A DNA stretch of 64,000 nt from Aphrocallistes beatrix. Lineage: Eukaryota > Porifera > Hexactinellida > Sceptrulophora > Aphrocallistidae. Of the stretch, positions 1 to 15,000 are shown piece by piece; the first letter of the stretch is position 1; each line of letters starts with the position of its first letter. A program made the translations under genes and the position numbers. The stretch covers positions 5,952,523 to 6,016,522 of the forward strand of contig OY725489.1 in the NCBI GenBank assembly GCA_963281255.1, written 5' to 3'. The notes below the pieces were generated by a model that was not told the DNA's origin, did not search any database, and was given only the letters and a program-made list of their open reading frames with translations.

Positions 1-3000
1 GTAGGGAACAAGTAAGGAACAAGTAGGGAACAAGTAGGGAACAAGTAAGGAACGAGTAAGGAACAAGTAGGGAACAAGTAGGGAACAAGTAAGGAACAAG
101 TAGGGAACAAGTAGGGAACAAGTAGGGAGCAAGTAGGGATCATGTAGCGAACAAGCGGTACACAAGTGGGAACAATTGGGGAACAAGTGGGGAAAAAGTA
201 GGGAACAAGTGGGGAACAAGTAGGGAACAAGTGGGAACAAGTCGAGAAAATGTGGGGAAAAAGTAAGCAAAACGAAGGGAACAATTGGAGAACAAGTGGG
301 GAATAAGTGAGGAATAAGTGAGGAATACGTGATGAACAAATGAGGAACAAATGGGAACAAGTGGTAAACAAGTGGGAACAATTGGGGAACAAGTAGGGAA
401 CAAGTAGGGAACAAGAACAAGTAGGGAACTAGTAGGGAACAAGAAGGGAACAAGTAGGAACAAGTGGGGAACAAGTGGGGAATAAGTGTGGAATAAGTGA
501 TGAACAAATGAGGAACAAATGGGAACAAGTGGTAAACAAGTGGGAACAATTGGGGAACAAGTAGGGAACAAGTAAGGAACAAGTAGGGAACAAGTAGGGA
601 ACAAGTAAGGAACAAGTGGGGAACAAGAACAAGTAGGGAACTAGTAGGGAACAAGAAGGGAACAAGTAGGAACAAGTGGGGATCAAGTGGGGAATAAGTG
701 AGGAACAAATGAAGAACAAATGGGAACAAGTGGTAAACAAGTGGGAACAATTGGGGAACAAGTAGGGAACAAGTGGGGAACAAGTAGGGAACTAGCAGGG
801 AACTAGTAGGGAACAAGAAGGGAACAAGTAGGAACAAGTGGGGAATAAGTGAGGAATAAGTGAGGAATACGTGATGAACAAATGAGGAACAAATGGGAAC
901 AAGTGGTAAACAAGTGGGAACAATTGGGGAACAAGTAGGGAACAAGTAAGGAACAAGTAGGGAACTAGTAGGGAACTAGTAGGGAACAAGAAGGGAACAA
1001 GTAGGAACAAGTGGGGAACAAGTGGGGAATAAGTGTGGAATAAGTGATGAACAAATGAATAACAAATGGGAACAAGTGGTAAACAAGTGGGAACAATTGG
1101 GGAACAAGTAGGGAACAAGTAAGGAACAAGTAGGGAACAAGTAAGGAACAAGTAGGGAACAAGTAGGGAACAAGTAGGGAGCATGTAGCGAACAAGCGGT
1201 ACACAAGAAAGAACAATTGGGGAACAAGTGGGGGAAAAGTAGGGAAAACGAAGGGAACAAGTGGAGAACAAGTGGGGAATAAGTGAGGAATACGTGCTGA
1301 ACAAATGAGGAACAAATGGGAACAAGTGGTAAACAAGTGGGAACAATTGGGGAACAAGCGGGGAAATGGTAGAGAACAAGTGCGGAACAAGTAGGGAACA
1401 AGTGGGAACAAGTAGGAACAAGTGGGGAACAAGTGCAGAAAAAGTAGGGAAAACAAAGGGAACAAGTGGGAAACAAGTGGGGAATAAGTGAGGAATAAGT
1501 GATGAACAAATGAAGAACAAATGGGAACAAGCGGTAAACAAGTGGGAACAAATGGGGGACAAGCAGGGAACAAGTAAGGAACAAGTGGGGAACAAGAACA
1601 AGTAGGGAACTAGTAGGGAACAAGAAGAGAACAAGTAGGAACAAGTGGGGAACAAGTGAGGAATAAGTGTGGAATAAGTGATGAACAAATGAAGAACAAA
1701 TGGGAACAAGTGGTAAACAAGTGGGAACAAATGGGGGACAAGCAGGGAACAAGTAAGGAACAAGTGGGGAACAAGAACAAGTAGGGAACTAGTAGGGAAC
1801 AAGAAGGGAACAAGTAGGAACAAGCGGGGATCAAGTGGGGAATAAGTGAGGAACAAATGAAGAACAAATGGGAACAAGTGGGGAACAAGTGGTAAACAAG
1901 TGGGAACAATTGGGGAACAAGTAGGGAACAAGTGGGGAACAAGTAGGGAACTAGCAGGGAACTAGTAGGGAACAAGAAGGGAACAAGTAGGAACAAGTGG
2001 GGAATAAGTGAGGAATACGTGAGGAATACGTGATGAACAAATGAGGAACAAATGGGAACAAGTGGTAAACAAGTGGGAACAATTGGGGAACAAGTAGGGA
2101 ACAAGTGGGGAACAAGTAGGGAACAAGTGGGAACAAGTGGGAACAAGTCGAGAAAATGTGGGGAAAAAGTAGGCAAAACGAAGGGAACAATTGGAGAACA
2201 AGTGGGGAATAAGTGAGGAATAAGTGAGGAATACGTGATGAACAAATGAGGAACAAATGGGAACAAGTGGTAAACAAGTGGGAACAATTGGGGAACAAGT
2301 AGGGAACAAGTAAGGAACAAGTAGGGAACTAGCAGGGAACTAGTAGGGAACAAGAAGGGAACAAGTAGGAACAAGTGGGGAACAAGTGGGGAATAAGTGT
2401 GGAATAAGTGATGAACAAATGAATAACAAATGGGAACAAGTGGTAAACAAGTGGGAACAATTGGGGAACAAGTAGGGAACAAGTAAGGAACAAGTAGGGA
2501 ACAAGTAAGGAACAAGTAGGGAACAAGTAGGGAACAAGTAGGGAGCATGTAGCGAACAAGCGGTACACAAGAAAGAACAATTGGGGAACAAGTGGGGGAA
2601 AAGTAGGGAAAACGAAGGGAACAAGTGGAGAACAAGTGGGGAATAAGTGAGGAATACGTGATGAACAAATGAGGAACAAATGGGAACAAGTGGTAAACAA
2701 GTGGGAACAATTGGGGAACAAGCGGGGAAATGGTAGAGAACAAGTGCGGAACAAGTAGGGAACAAGTGGGAACAAGTAGGAACAAGTGGGGAACAAGTGC
2801 AGAAAAAGTAGGGAAAACAAAGGGAACAAGTGGGAAACAAGTGGGGAATAAGTGAGGAATAAGTGATGAACAAATGAAGAACAAATGGGAACAAGTGGTA
2901 AACAAGTGGGAACAAATGGGGGACAAGTAGGGAACAAGTAATGAACAAGTGGGGAACAAGAACAAGTAGGGAACTAGTAGGGAACAAGAAGGGAACAAGT

Positions 3001-6000
3001 AGGAACAAGTGGGGATCAAGTGGGGAATAAGTGAGGAACAAATGAAGAACAAATGGGAACAAGTGGTAAACAAGTGGGAACAATTGGGGAACAAGTAGGG
3101 AACAAGTGGGGAACAAGTAGGGAACTAGCAGGGAACTAGTAGGGAACAAGAAGGGAACAAGTAGGAACAAGTGGGGAATAAGTGAGGAATAAGTGATGAA
3201 CAAATGAGGAACAAATGGGAACAAGTGGTAAACAAGTGGGAACAATTGGGGAACAAGTAGGGAACAAGTAAGGAACAAGTAGGGAACTAGCAGAGAACTA
3301 GTAGGGAACAAGAAGGGAACCATTACGAACAAGTGGGGAACAAGTGGGGAATAAGTGAGGAATAAGTGATGAATAAATGAGGAACAAATGGGAACAAGTG
3401 GTAAACAAGTGGGAACAATTGGGGAACAAGTAGGGAACAAGTAAGGAACAAGTAGGGAACAAGTAGGGAACAAGTAAGGAACGAGTAAGGAACAAGTAGG
3501 GAACAAGTAGGGAACAAGTAAGGAACAAGTAGGGAACAAGTAGGGAACAAGTAGGGAGCAAGTAGGGATCATGTAGCGAACAAGCGGTACACAAGTGGGA
3601 ACAATTGGGGAACAAGTGGGGAAAAAGTAGGGAACAAGTGGGGAACAAGTAGGGAACAAGTGGGAACAAGTCGAGAAAATGTGGGGAAAAAGTAAGCAAA
3701 ACGAAGGGAACAATTGGAGAACAAGTGGGGAATAAGTGAGGAATAAGTGAGGAATACGTGATGAACAAATGAGGAACAAATGGGAACAAGTGGTAAACAA
3801 GTGGGAACAATTGGGGAACAAGTAGGGAACAAGTAGGGAACAAGAACAAGTAGGGAACTAGTAGGGAACAAGAAGGGAACAAGTAGGAACAAGTGGGGAA
3901 CAAGTGGGGAATAAGTGTGGAATAAGTGATGAACAAATGAGGAACAAATGGGAACAAGTGGTAAACAAGTGGGAACAATTGGGGAACAATTGGGGAACAA
4001 GTAGGGAACAAGTAGGGAACAAGAACAAGTAGGGAACTAGTAGGGAACAAGAAGGGAACAAGTAGGAACAAGTGGGGAACAAGTGGGGAATAAGTGAGGA
4101 ATAAGTGAGGAATACGTGATGAACAAATGAGGAACAAATGGGAACAAGTGGTAAACAAGTGGGAACAATTGGGGAACAATTGGGGAACAAGTAGGGAACA
4201 AGTAGGGAACAAGAACAAGTAGGGAACTAGTAGGGAACAAGAAGGGAACAAGTAGGAACAAGTGGGGAACAAGTGGGGAATAAGTGAGGAATAAGTGATG
4301 AACAAATGAAGAACAAATGGGAACAAGTGGTAAACAAGTGGGAACAATTGGGAACAAGTGGGGAAAAAGTAGGGAACAAGTGGGGAACAAGTAGGGAACA
4401 AGTGGGAACAAGTCGAGAAAATGTGGGGAAAAAGTAGGCAAAACGAAGGGTACAATTGGAGAACAAGTGGGGAATAAGTGAGGAATAAGTGAGGAATACG
4501 TGATGAACAAATGAGGAACAAATGGGAACAAGTGGTAAACAAGTGGGAACAATTGGGGAACAATTGGGGAACAAGTAGGGAACAAGTAAGGAACAAGTAG
4601 GGAACAAGTAGGAACAAGTAGGGAACGAGTAAGGAACAAGTAGGGAACAGGTAGGGAACAAGTAGGGAACAAGTAGGGAGCATGTAGCGAACAAGCGGTA
4701 CACAAGTGGGAACAATTGGGGAACAAGTGGGGAAAAAGTAGGGAACAAGTGAGGAACAAGTAGGGAACAAGTGGGAACAAGTGGGAACAAGTCGAGAAAA
4801 TGTGGGGAACAAGTGGGGAATAAGTGAGGAATAAGTGATGAACAAATGAAGAACAAATGGGAACAAGTGGTAAACAAGTGGGAACAATTGGGGAACAAGT
4901 AGGTAACAAGTAAGGAACAAGTAGGGAACAAGTAGGGAACGAGTAAGGAACAAGTAGGGAACAGGTAGGGAACAAGTAGGGAACAAGTAGGGAGCTTGTA
5001 GCGAAAAAGCGGTACACAAGTGGGAACAATTGGGGAACAAGTGGGGAAAAAGTAGGGAACAAGTGGGGAACAAGTAGGGAACAAGTGGGAACAAGTCGAG
5101 AAAATGTGGGGAAAAAGTAGGCAAAACGAAGGGTACAATTGGAGAACAAGTGGGGAATAAGTGAGGAATAAGTGAGGAATAAGTGGGGAACAAGTAGGGA
5201 ACAAGTAAGGAACAAAAAACGAACAAGTAGGGAACAAGTAGAGAACAAGTGGGCAATATGTAGGGAACAAGTGGGAACAAGTGGGGAACAAGTAGGGAAC
5301 AAGTGGGAACAAGTCGAGAAAATGTGGGGAAAAAGTAGGCAAAACGAAGGTACAATTGGAGAACAAGTGGGGAATAAGTGAGGAATAAGTGAGGAATACG
5401 TGATGAACAAATGAGGAACAAATGGGAAAAAGTGGTAAACAAGTGGGAACAATTGGGGAACAAGTAGGGAACAAGTGAGGAACAAGTAGGGAACAAGTAG
5501 GAACAAGTAGGGAACGAGTAAGGAACAAGTAGGGAACAGGTAGGGAACAAGTAGGGAACAAGTAGGGAGCATGTAGCGAACAAGCGGTACACAAGTGGGA
5601 ACAATTGGGGAACAAGTGGGGAAAAAGTAGGGAACAAGTGGGGAACAAGTAGGGAACAAGTGGGAACAAGTGGGAACAAGTAGGAACAAGTGGGGAACAA
5701 GTGGGGAATAAGTGAGGAATAAGTGAGGAATACGTGATGAACAAATGAGGAACAAATGGGAAAAAGTGGTAAACAAGTGGGAACAATTGGGGAACAAGTA
5801 GGGAACAAGTGAGGAACAAGTAGGGAACAAGTAGGAACAAGTAGGGAACGAGTAAGGAACAAGTAGGGAACAGGTAGGGAACAAGTAGGGAACAAGTAGG
5901 GAGCATGTAGCGAACAAGCGGTACACAAGTGGGAACAATTGGGGAACAAGTGGGGAAAAAGTAGGGAACAAGTGGGGAACAAGTAGGGAACAAGTGGGAA

Positions 6001-9000
6001 CAAGTGGGAACAAGTAGGAACAAGTGGGGAACAAGTGGGGAATAAGTGAGGAATAAGTGAGGAATACGTGATGAACAAATGAGGAACAAATGGGAACAAG
6101 TGGTAAACAAGTGGGAACAATTGGGGAACAAGTAGGGAACAAGTGAGGAACAAGTAGGGAACAAGTAGGAACAAGTAGGGAACGAGTAAGGAACAAGTAG
6201 GGAACAGGTAGGGAACAAGTAGGGAACAAGTAGGGAGCATGTAGCGAACAAGCGGTACACAAGTGGTAACAATTGGGGAACAAGTGGGGAAAAAGTAGGG
6301 AACAAGTGGGGAACAAGTAGGGAACAAGTGGGAACAAGTGGGAACAAGTAGGAACAAGTGGGGAACAAGTGGGGAATAAGTGAGGAATAAGTGAGGAATA
6401 CGTGATGAACAAATGAGGAACAAATGGGAACAAGTGGTAAACAAGTGGGAACAATTGGGGAACAAGTAGGGAACAAGTAGGGAACAAGAACAAGTAGGGA
6501 ACTAGTAGGGAACAAGAAGGGAACAAGTAGGAACAAGTGGGGAACAAGTGGGAACAATTGGGGAACAATTGGGGAACAAGTAGGGAACAAGTAGGGAACA
6601 AGAACAAGTAGGGAACTAGTAGGGAACAAGAAGGGAACAAGTAGGAACAAGTGGGGAACAAGTGGGGAATAAGTGAGGAATAAGTGAGGAATACGTGATG
6701 AACAAATGAGGAACAAATGGGAACAAGTGGTAAACAAGTGGGAACAATTGGGGAACAATTGGGGAACAAGTAGGGAACAAGTAGGGAACAAGAACAAGTA
6801 GGGAACTAGTAGGGAACAAGAAGGGAACAAGTAGGAACAAGTGGGGAACAAGTGGGGAATAAGTGAGGAATAAGTGATGAACAAATGAAGAACAAATGGG
6901 AACAAGTGGTAAACAAGTGGGAACAATTGGGAACAAGTGGGGAAAAAGTAGGGAACAAGTGGGGAACAAGTAGGGAACAAGTGGGAGCAAGTCGAGAAAA
7001 TGTGGGGAAAAGTAGGCAAAACGAAGGGTACAATTGGAGAACAAGTGGGGAATAAGTGAGGAATAAGTGAGGAATACGTGATGAACAAATGAGGAACAAA
7101 TGGGAACAAGTGGTAAACAAGTGGGAACAATTGGGGAACAAGTAGGGAACAAGTAGGGAACAAGAACAAGTAGGGAACTAGTAGGGAACAAGAAGGGAAC
7201 AAGTAGGAACAAGTGGGGAACAAGTGGGGAATAAGTGAGGAATAAGTGATGAACAAATGAAGAACAAATGGGAACAAGTGGTAAACAAGTGGGAACAATT
7301 GGGAACAAGTGGGGAAAAAGTAGGGAACAAGTGGGGAACAAGTAGGGAACAAGTGGGAACAAGTCGAGAAAATGTGGGGAAAAAGTAGGCAAAACGAAGG
7401 TACAATTGGAGAACAAGTGGGGAATAAGTGAGGAATAAGTGAGGAATACGTGATGAACAAATGAGGAACAAATGGGAACAAGTGGTAAACAAGTGGGAAC
7501 AATTGGGGAACAATTGGGGAACAAGTAGGGAACAAGTAAGGAACAAGTAGGGAACAAGTAGGAACAAGTAGGGAACGAGTAAGGAACAAGTAGGGAACAG
7601 GTAGGGAACAAGTAGGGAACAAGTAGGGAGCATGTAGCGAACAAGCGGTACACAAGTGGGAACAATTGGGGAACAAGTGGGGAAAAAGTAGGGAACAAGT
7701 GGGGAACAAGTAGGGAACAAGTGGGAACAAGTGGGAACAAGTCGAGAAAATGTGGGGAACAAGTGGGGAATAAGTGAGAAATAAGTGATGAACAAATGAA
7801 GAACAAATGGGAACAAGTGGTAAACAAGTGGGAACAATTGGGGAACAAGTAGGTAACAAGTAAGGAACAAGTAGGGAACAAGTAGGGAACGAGTAAGGAA
7901 CAAGTAGGGAACAGGTAGGGAACAAGTAGGGAACAAGTAGGGAGCTTGTAGCGAAAAAGCGGTACACAAGTGGGAACAATTAGGGAACAAGTGGGGAAAA
8001 AGTAGGGAACAAGTGGGGAACAAGTAGGGAACAAGTGGGAACAAGTCGAGAAAATGTGGGGAAAAAGTAGGCAAAACGAAGGGTACAATTGGAGAACAAG
8101 TGGGGAATAAGTGAGGAATAAGTGAGGAATAAGTGGGGAACAAGTAGGGAACAAGTAAGGAACAAAAAACGAACAAGTAGGGAACAAGTAGAGAACAAGT
8201 GGGCAATATGTAGGGAACAAGTGGGAACAAGTGGGGAACAAGTAGGGAACAAGTGGGAACAAGTCGAGAAAATGTGGGGAAAAAGTAGGCAAAACGAAGG
8301 TACAATTGGAGAACAAGTGGGGAATAAGTGAGGAATAAGTGAGGAATACGTGATGAACAAATGAGGAACAAATGGGAAAAAGTGGTAAACAAGTGGGAAC
8401 AATTGGGGAACAAGTAGGGAACAAGTGAGGAACAAGTAGGGAACAAGTAGGAACAAGTAGGGAACGAGTAAGGAACAAGTAGGGAACAAGTAGGGAACGA
8501 GTAAGGAACAAGTAGGGAACAGGTAGGGAACAAGTAGGGAACAAGTAGGGAGCTTGTAGCGAAAAAGCGGTACACAAGTGGGAACAATTGGGGAACAAGT
8601 GGGGAAAAAGTAGGGAACAAGTGGGGAACAAGTAGGGAACAAGTGGGAACAAGTCGAGAAAATGTGGGGAAAAAGTAGGCAAAACGAAGGGTACAATTGG
8701 AGAACAAGTGGGGAATAAGTGAGGAATAAGTGAGGAATAAGTGGGGAACAAGTAGGGAACAAGTAAGGAACAAAAAACGAACAAGTAGGGAACAAGTAGA
8801 GAACAAGTGGGCAATATGTAGGGAACAAGTGGGAACAAGTGGGGAACAAGTAGGGAACAAGTGGGAACAAGTCGAGAAAATGTGGGGAAAAAGTAGGCAA
8901 AACGAAGGTACAATTGGAGAACAAGTGGGGAATAAGTGAGGAATAAGTGAGGAATACGTGATGAACAAATGAGGAACAAATGGGAAAAAGTGGTAAACAA

Positions 9001-12000
9001 GTGGGAACAATTGGGGAACAAGTAGGGAACAAGTGAGGAACAAGTAGGGAACAAGTAGGAACAAGTAGGGAACGAGTAAGGAACAAGTAGGGAACAGTTA
9101 GGGAACAAGTAGGGAACAAGTAGGGAGCATGTAGCGAACAAGCGGTACACAAGTGGGAACAATTGGGGAACAAGTGGGGAAAAAGTAGGGAACAAGTGGG
9201 GAACAAGTAGGGAACAAGTGGGAACAAGTGGGAACAAGTCGAGAAAATGTGGGGAACAAGTGGGGAATAAGTGAGGAATAAGTGATGAACAAATGAAGAA
9301 CAAATGGGAACAAGTGGTAAACAAGTGGGAACAATTGGGGAACAAGTAGGTAACAAGTAAGGAACAAGTAGGGAACAAGTAGGGAACGAGTAAGGAACAA
9401 GTAGGGAACAGGTAGGGAACAAGTAGGGAACAAGTAGGGAGCATGTAGCGAACAAGCGGTACACAAGTGGGAACAATTGGGGAACAAGTGGGGAAAAAGT
9501 AGGGAACAAGTGGGGAACAAGTAGGGAACAAGTGGGAACAAGTCGAGAAAATGTGGGGAAAAAGTAGGCAAAACGAAGGTACAATTGGAGAACAAGTGGG
9601 GAATAAGTGAGGAATAAGTGAGGAATACGTGATGAACAAATGAGGAACAAATGGGAACAAGTGGTAAACAAGTGGGAACAATTGGGGAACAATTGGGGAA
9701 CAAGTAGGGAACAAGTAGGGAACAAGAACAAGTAGGGAACTAGTAGGGAACAAGAAGGGAACAAGTAGGAACAAGTGGGGAACAAGTGGGGAATAAGTGA
9801 GGAATAAGTGATGAACAAATGAGGAACAAATGGGAACAAGTGGTAAACAAGTGGGAACAATTGGGGAACAATTGGGGAACAAGTAGGGAACAAGTAGGGA
9901 ACAAGAACAAGTAGGGAACTAGTAGGGAACAAGAAGGGAACAAGTAGGAACAAGTGGGGAACAAGTGGGGAATAAGTGAGGAATAAGTGAGGAATACGTG
10001 ATGAACAAATGAGGAACAAATGGGAACAAGTGGTAAACAAGTGGGAACAATTGGGGAACAATTGGGGAACAAGTAGGGAACAAGTAGGGAACAAGAACAA
10101 GTAGGGAACTAGTAGGGAACAAGAAGGGAACAAGTAGGAACAAGTGGGGAACAAGTGGGGAATAAGTGAGGAATAAGTGATGAACAAATGAAGAACAAAT
10201 GGGAACAAGTGGTAAACAAGTGGGAACAATTGGGAACAAGTGGGGAAAAAGTAGGGAACAAGTGGGGAACAAGTAGGGAACAAGTGGGAACAAGTCGAGA
10301 AAATGTGGGGAAAAAGTAGGCAAAACGAAGGGTACAATTGGAGAACAAGTGGGGAATAAGTGAGGAATAAGTGAGGAATACGTGATGAACAAATGAGGAA
10401 CAAATGGGAACAAGTGGTAAACAAGTGGGAACAATTGGGGAACAAGTAGGGAACAAGTAGGGAACAAGAACAAGTAGGGAACTAGTAGGGAACAAGAAGG
10501 GAACAAGTAGGAACAAGTGGGGAACAAGTGGGGAATAAGTGAGGAATAAGTGATGAACAAATGAAGAACAAATGGGAACAAGTGGTAAACAAGTGGGAAC
10601 AATTGGGAACAAGTGGGGAAAAAGTAGGGAACAAGTGGGGAACAAGTAGGGAACAAGTGGGAACAAGTCGAGAAAATGTGGGGAAAAAGTAGGCAAAACG
10701 AAGGTACAATTGGAGAACAAGTGGGGAATAAGTGAGGAATAAGTGAGGAATACGTGATGAACAAATGAGGAACAAATGGGAACAAGTGGTAAACAAGTGG
10801 GAACAAGTGGGGAACAAGTAGGGAACAAGTAAGGAACAAGTAGGGAACTAGCAGAGAACTAGTAGGGAACAAGAAGGGAACCATTAGGAACAAGTGGGGA
10901 ACAAGTGGGGAATAAGTGAGGAATAAGTGATGAATAAATGAGGAACAAATGGGAACAAGTGGTAAACAAGTGGGAACAATTGGGGAACAAGTAGGGAACA
11001 AGTAAGGAACAAGTAGGGAACAAGTAGGGAACAAGTGAGGAACGAGTAAGGAACAAGTAGGGAACAAGTAGGGAACAAGTAAGGAACAAGTAGGGAACAA
11101 GTAGGGAACAAGTAGGGAGCAAGTAGGGATCATGTAGCGAACAAGCGGTACACAAGTGGGAACAATTGGGGAAAAAGTGGGGAAAAAGTAGGGAACAAGT
11201 GGGGAACAAGTAGGGAACAAGTGGGAACAAGTCGAGAAAATGTGGGGAAAAAGTAGGCAAAACGAAGGGAACAATTGGAGAACAAGTGGGGAATAAGTGA
11301 GGAATAAGTGATGAACAAATGAAGAACAAATGGGAACAAGTGGTAAACAAGTGGGAACAATTGGGAACAAGTGGGGAAAAAGTAGGGAACAAGTGGGGAA
11401 CAAGTAGGGAACAAGTGGGAACAAGTCGAGAAAATGTGGGGAAAAAGTAGGCAAAACGAAGGGTACAATTGGAGAACAAGTGGGGAATAAGTGAGGAATA
11501 AGTGAGGAATAAGTGGGGAACAAGTAGGGAACAAATGGGAAAAAGTGGTAAACAAGTGGGAACAATTGGGGAACAAGTAGGGAACAAGTGGGAACAAGTC
11601 GAGAAAATGTGGGGAAAAAGTAGGCAAAACGAAGGTACAATTGGAGAACAAGTGGTAAACAAGTGGGAACAATTGGGGAACAAGTAGGTAACAAGTAAGG
11701 AACAAGTAGGGAACAAGTAGGGAACGAGTAAGGAACAAGTAGGGAACAGGTAGGGAACAAGTAGGGAACAAGTAGGGAGCTTGTAGCGAAAAAGCGGTAC
11801 ACAAGTGGGAACAATTGGGGAACAAGTGGGGAAAAAGTAGGGAACAAGTGGGGAACAAGTAGGGAACAAGTGGGAACAAGTCGAGAAAATGTGGGGAAAA
11901 AGTAGGCAAAACGAAGGGTACAATTGGAGAACAAGTGGGGAATAAGTGAGGAATAAGTGAGGAATAAGTGGGGAACAAGTAGGGAACAAATGGGAAAAAG

Positions 12001-15000
12001 TGGTAAACAAGTGGGAACAATTGGGGAACAAGTAGGGAACAAGTGGGAACAAGTCGAGAAAATGTGGGGAAAAAGTAGGCAAAACGAAGGTACAATTGGA
12101 GAACAAGTGGGGAATAAGTGAGGAATAAGTGAGGAATACGTGATGAACAAATGAGGAACAAATGGGAAAAAGTGGTAAACAAGTGGGAACAATTGGGGAA
12201 CAAGTAGGGAACAAGTGAGGAACAAGTAGGGAACAAGTAGGAACAAGTAGGGAACGAGTAAGGAACAAGTAGGGAACAGGTAGGGAACAAGTAGGGAACA
12301 AGTAGGGAGCATGTAGCGAACAAGCGGTACACAAGTGGGAACAATTGGGGAACAAGTGGGGAAAAAGTAGGGAACAAGTGGGGAACAAGTAGGGAACAAG
12401 TGGGAACAAGTGGGAACAAGTCGAGAAAATGTGGGGAACAAGTGGGGAATAAGTGAGGAATAAGTGATGAACAAATGAAGAACAAATGGGAACAAGTGGT
12501 AAACAAGTGGGAACAATTGGGGAACAAGTAGGTAACAAGTAAGGAACAAGTAGGGAACAAGTAGGGAACGAGTAAGGAACAAGTAGGGAACAGGTAGGGA
12601 ACAAGTAGGGAACAAGTAGGGAGCATGTAGCGAACAAGCGGTACACAAGTGGGAACAATTGGGGAACAAGTGGGGAAAAAGTAGGGAACAAGTGGGGAAC
12701 AAGTCGAGAAAATGTGGGGAAAAAGTAGGCAAAACGAAGGGTACAATTGGAGAACATGTGGGGAATAAGTGAGGAATAAGTGAGGAATAAGTGGGGAACA
12801 AGTAGGGAACAAGTAAGGAACAAAAAACGAACAAGTAGGGAACAAGTAGAGAACAAGTAGGCAATATGTAGGGAACAAGTGGGAACAAGTGGGAACAAGT
12901 GTGGAACAAGTGGGAACAAGTGGTAAACAAGTGGGAACAATTGGGGAACAAGTAGGGAACAAGTAAGGAACAAGTAGGGAACAAGAACAAGTAGGGAACT
13001 AGTAGGGAAGAAGAAGGGAACAAGTAGGAACAAGTGGGGAACAAGTAGGGAACAAGTGGGAACAAGTGGGGAACAAGTGGGGAACAAGTGGGGAACAAGT
13101 GGGGAAATGGTAGGGAACAAGTGGGGAACAATTGGGGAACAAGTAGGTAACAAGTAAGGAACAAGTAGGGAACAAGTAGGGAACGAGTAAGGAACAAGTA
13201 GGGAACAGGTAGGGAACAAGTAGGGAACAAGTAGGGAGCTTGTAGCGAAAAAGCGGTACACAAGTGGGAACAATTGGGGAACAAGTGGGGAAAAAGTAGG
13301 GAACAAGTGGGGAACAAGTAGGGAACAAGTGGGAACAAGTCGAGAAAATGTGGGGAAAAAGTAGGCAAAACGAAGGGTACAATTGGAGAACAAGTGGGGA
13401 ATAAGTGAGGAATAAGTGAGGAATAAGTGGGGAACAAGTAGGGAACAAGTAAGGAACAAAAAACGAACAAGTAGGGAACAAGTAGAGAACAAGTGGGCAA
13501 TATGTAGGGAACAAGTGGGAACAAGTGGGGAACAAGTAGGGAACAAGTGGGAACAAGTCGAGAAAATGTGGGGAAAAAGTAGGCAAAACGAAGGTACAAT
13601 TGGAGAACAAGTGGGGAATAAGTGAGGAATAAGTGAGGAATACGTGATGAACAAATGAGGAACAAATGGGAAAAAGTGGTAAACAAGTGGGAACAATTGG
13701 GGAACAAGTAGGGAACAAGTGAGGAACAAGTAGGGAACAAGTAGGAACAAGTAGGGAACGAGTAAGGAACAAGTAGGGAACAGGTAGGGAACAAGTAGGG
13801 AACAAGTAGGGAGCATGTAGCGAACAAGCGGTACACAAGTGGGAACAATTGGGGAACAAGTGGGGAAAAAGTAGGGAACAAGTGGGGAACAAGTAGGGAA
13901 CAAGTGGGAACAAGTGGGAACAAGTCGAGAAAATGTGGGGAACAAGTGGGGAATAAGTGAGGAATAAGTGATGAACAAATGAAGAACAAATGGGAACAAG
14001 TGGTAAACAAGTGGGAACAATTGGGGAACAAGTAGGTAACAAGTAAGGAACAAGTAGGGAACAAGTAGGGAACGAGTAAGGAACAAGTAGGGAACAGGTA
14101 GGGAACAAGTAGGGAACAAGTAGGGAGCATGTAGCGAACAAGCGGTACACAAGTGGGAACAATTGGGGAACAAGTGGGGAAAAAGTAGGGAACAAGTGGG
14201 GAACAAGTAGGGAACAAGTGGGAACAAGTCGAGAAAATGTGGGGAAAAAGTAGGCAAAACGAAGGTACAATTGGAGAACAAGTGGGGAATAAGTGAGGAA
14301 TAAGTGAGGAATACGTGATGAACAAATGAGGAACAAATGGGAAAAAGTGGTAAACAAGTGGGAACAATTGGGGAACAAGTAGGGAACAAGTAGGAACAAG
14401 TAGGGAACGAGTAAGGAACAAGTAGGGAACAGGTAGGGAACAAGTAGGGAACAAGTAGGGAGCATGTAGCGAACAAGCGGTACACAAGTGGGAACAATTG
14501 GGGAACAAGTGGGGAAAAAGTAGGGAACAAGTGGGGAACAAGTCGAGAAAATGTGGGGAAAAAGTAGGCAAAACGAAGGGTACAATTGGAGAACAAGTGG
14601 GGAATAAGTGAGGAATAAGTGAGGAATAAGTGGGGAACAAGTAGGGAACAAGTAAGGAACAAAAAACGAACAAGTAGGGAACAAGTAGAGAACAAGTAGG
14701 CAATATGTAGGGAACAAGTGGGAACAAGTGGGGAACAAGTAGGGAACAAGTAGGGAACAAGTGGGAACAAGTGTGGAACAAGTGGTAAACAAGTGGGAAC
14801 AATTGGGGAACAAGTAGGGAACAAGTAAGGAACAAGTAGGGAACAAGAACAAGTAGGGAACTAGTAGGGAAGAAGAAGGGAACAAGTAGGAACAAGTGGG
14901 GAACAAGTAGGGAACAAGTGGGAACAAGTGGGGAACAAGTGGGGAACAAGTGGGGAACAAGTGGGGAAATGGTAGGGAACAAGTGGGGAACAATTGGGGA

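Noticed and set aside
5172..13625. Four identical 69-codon plus-strand frames in the satellite
   Set aside because: They are copies of one higher-order repeat block, not a gene family.
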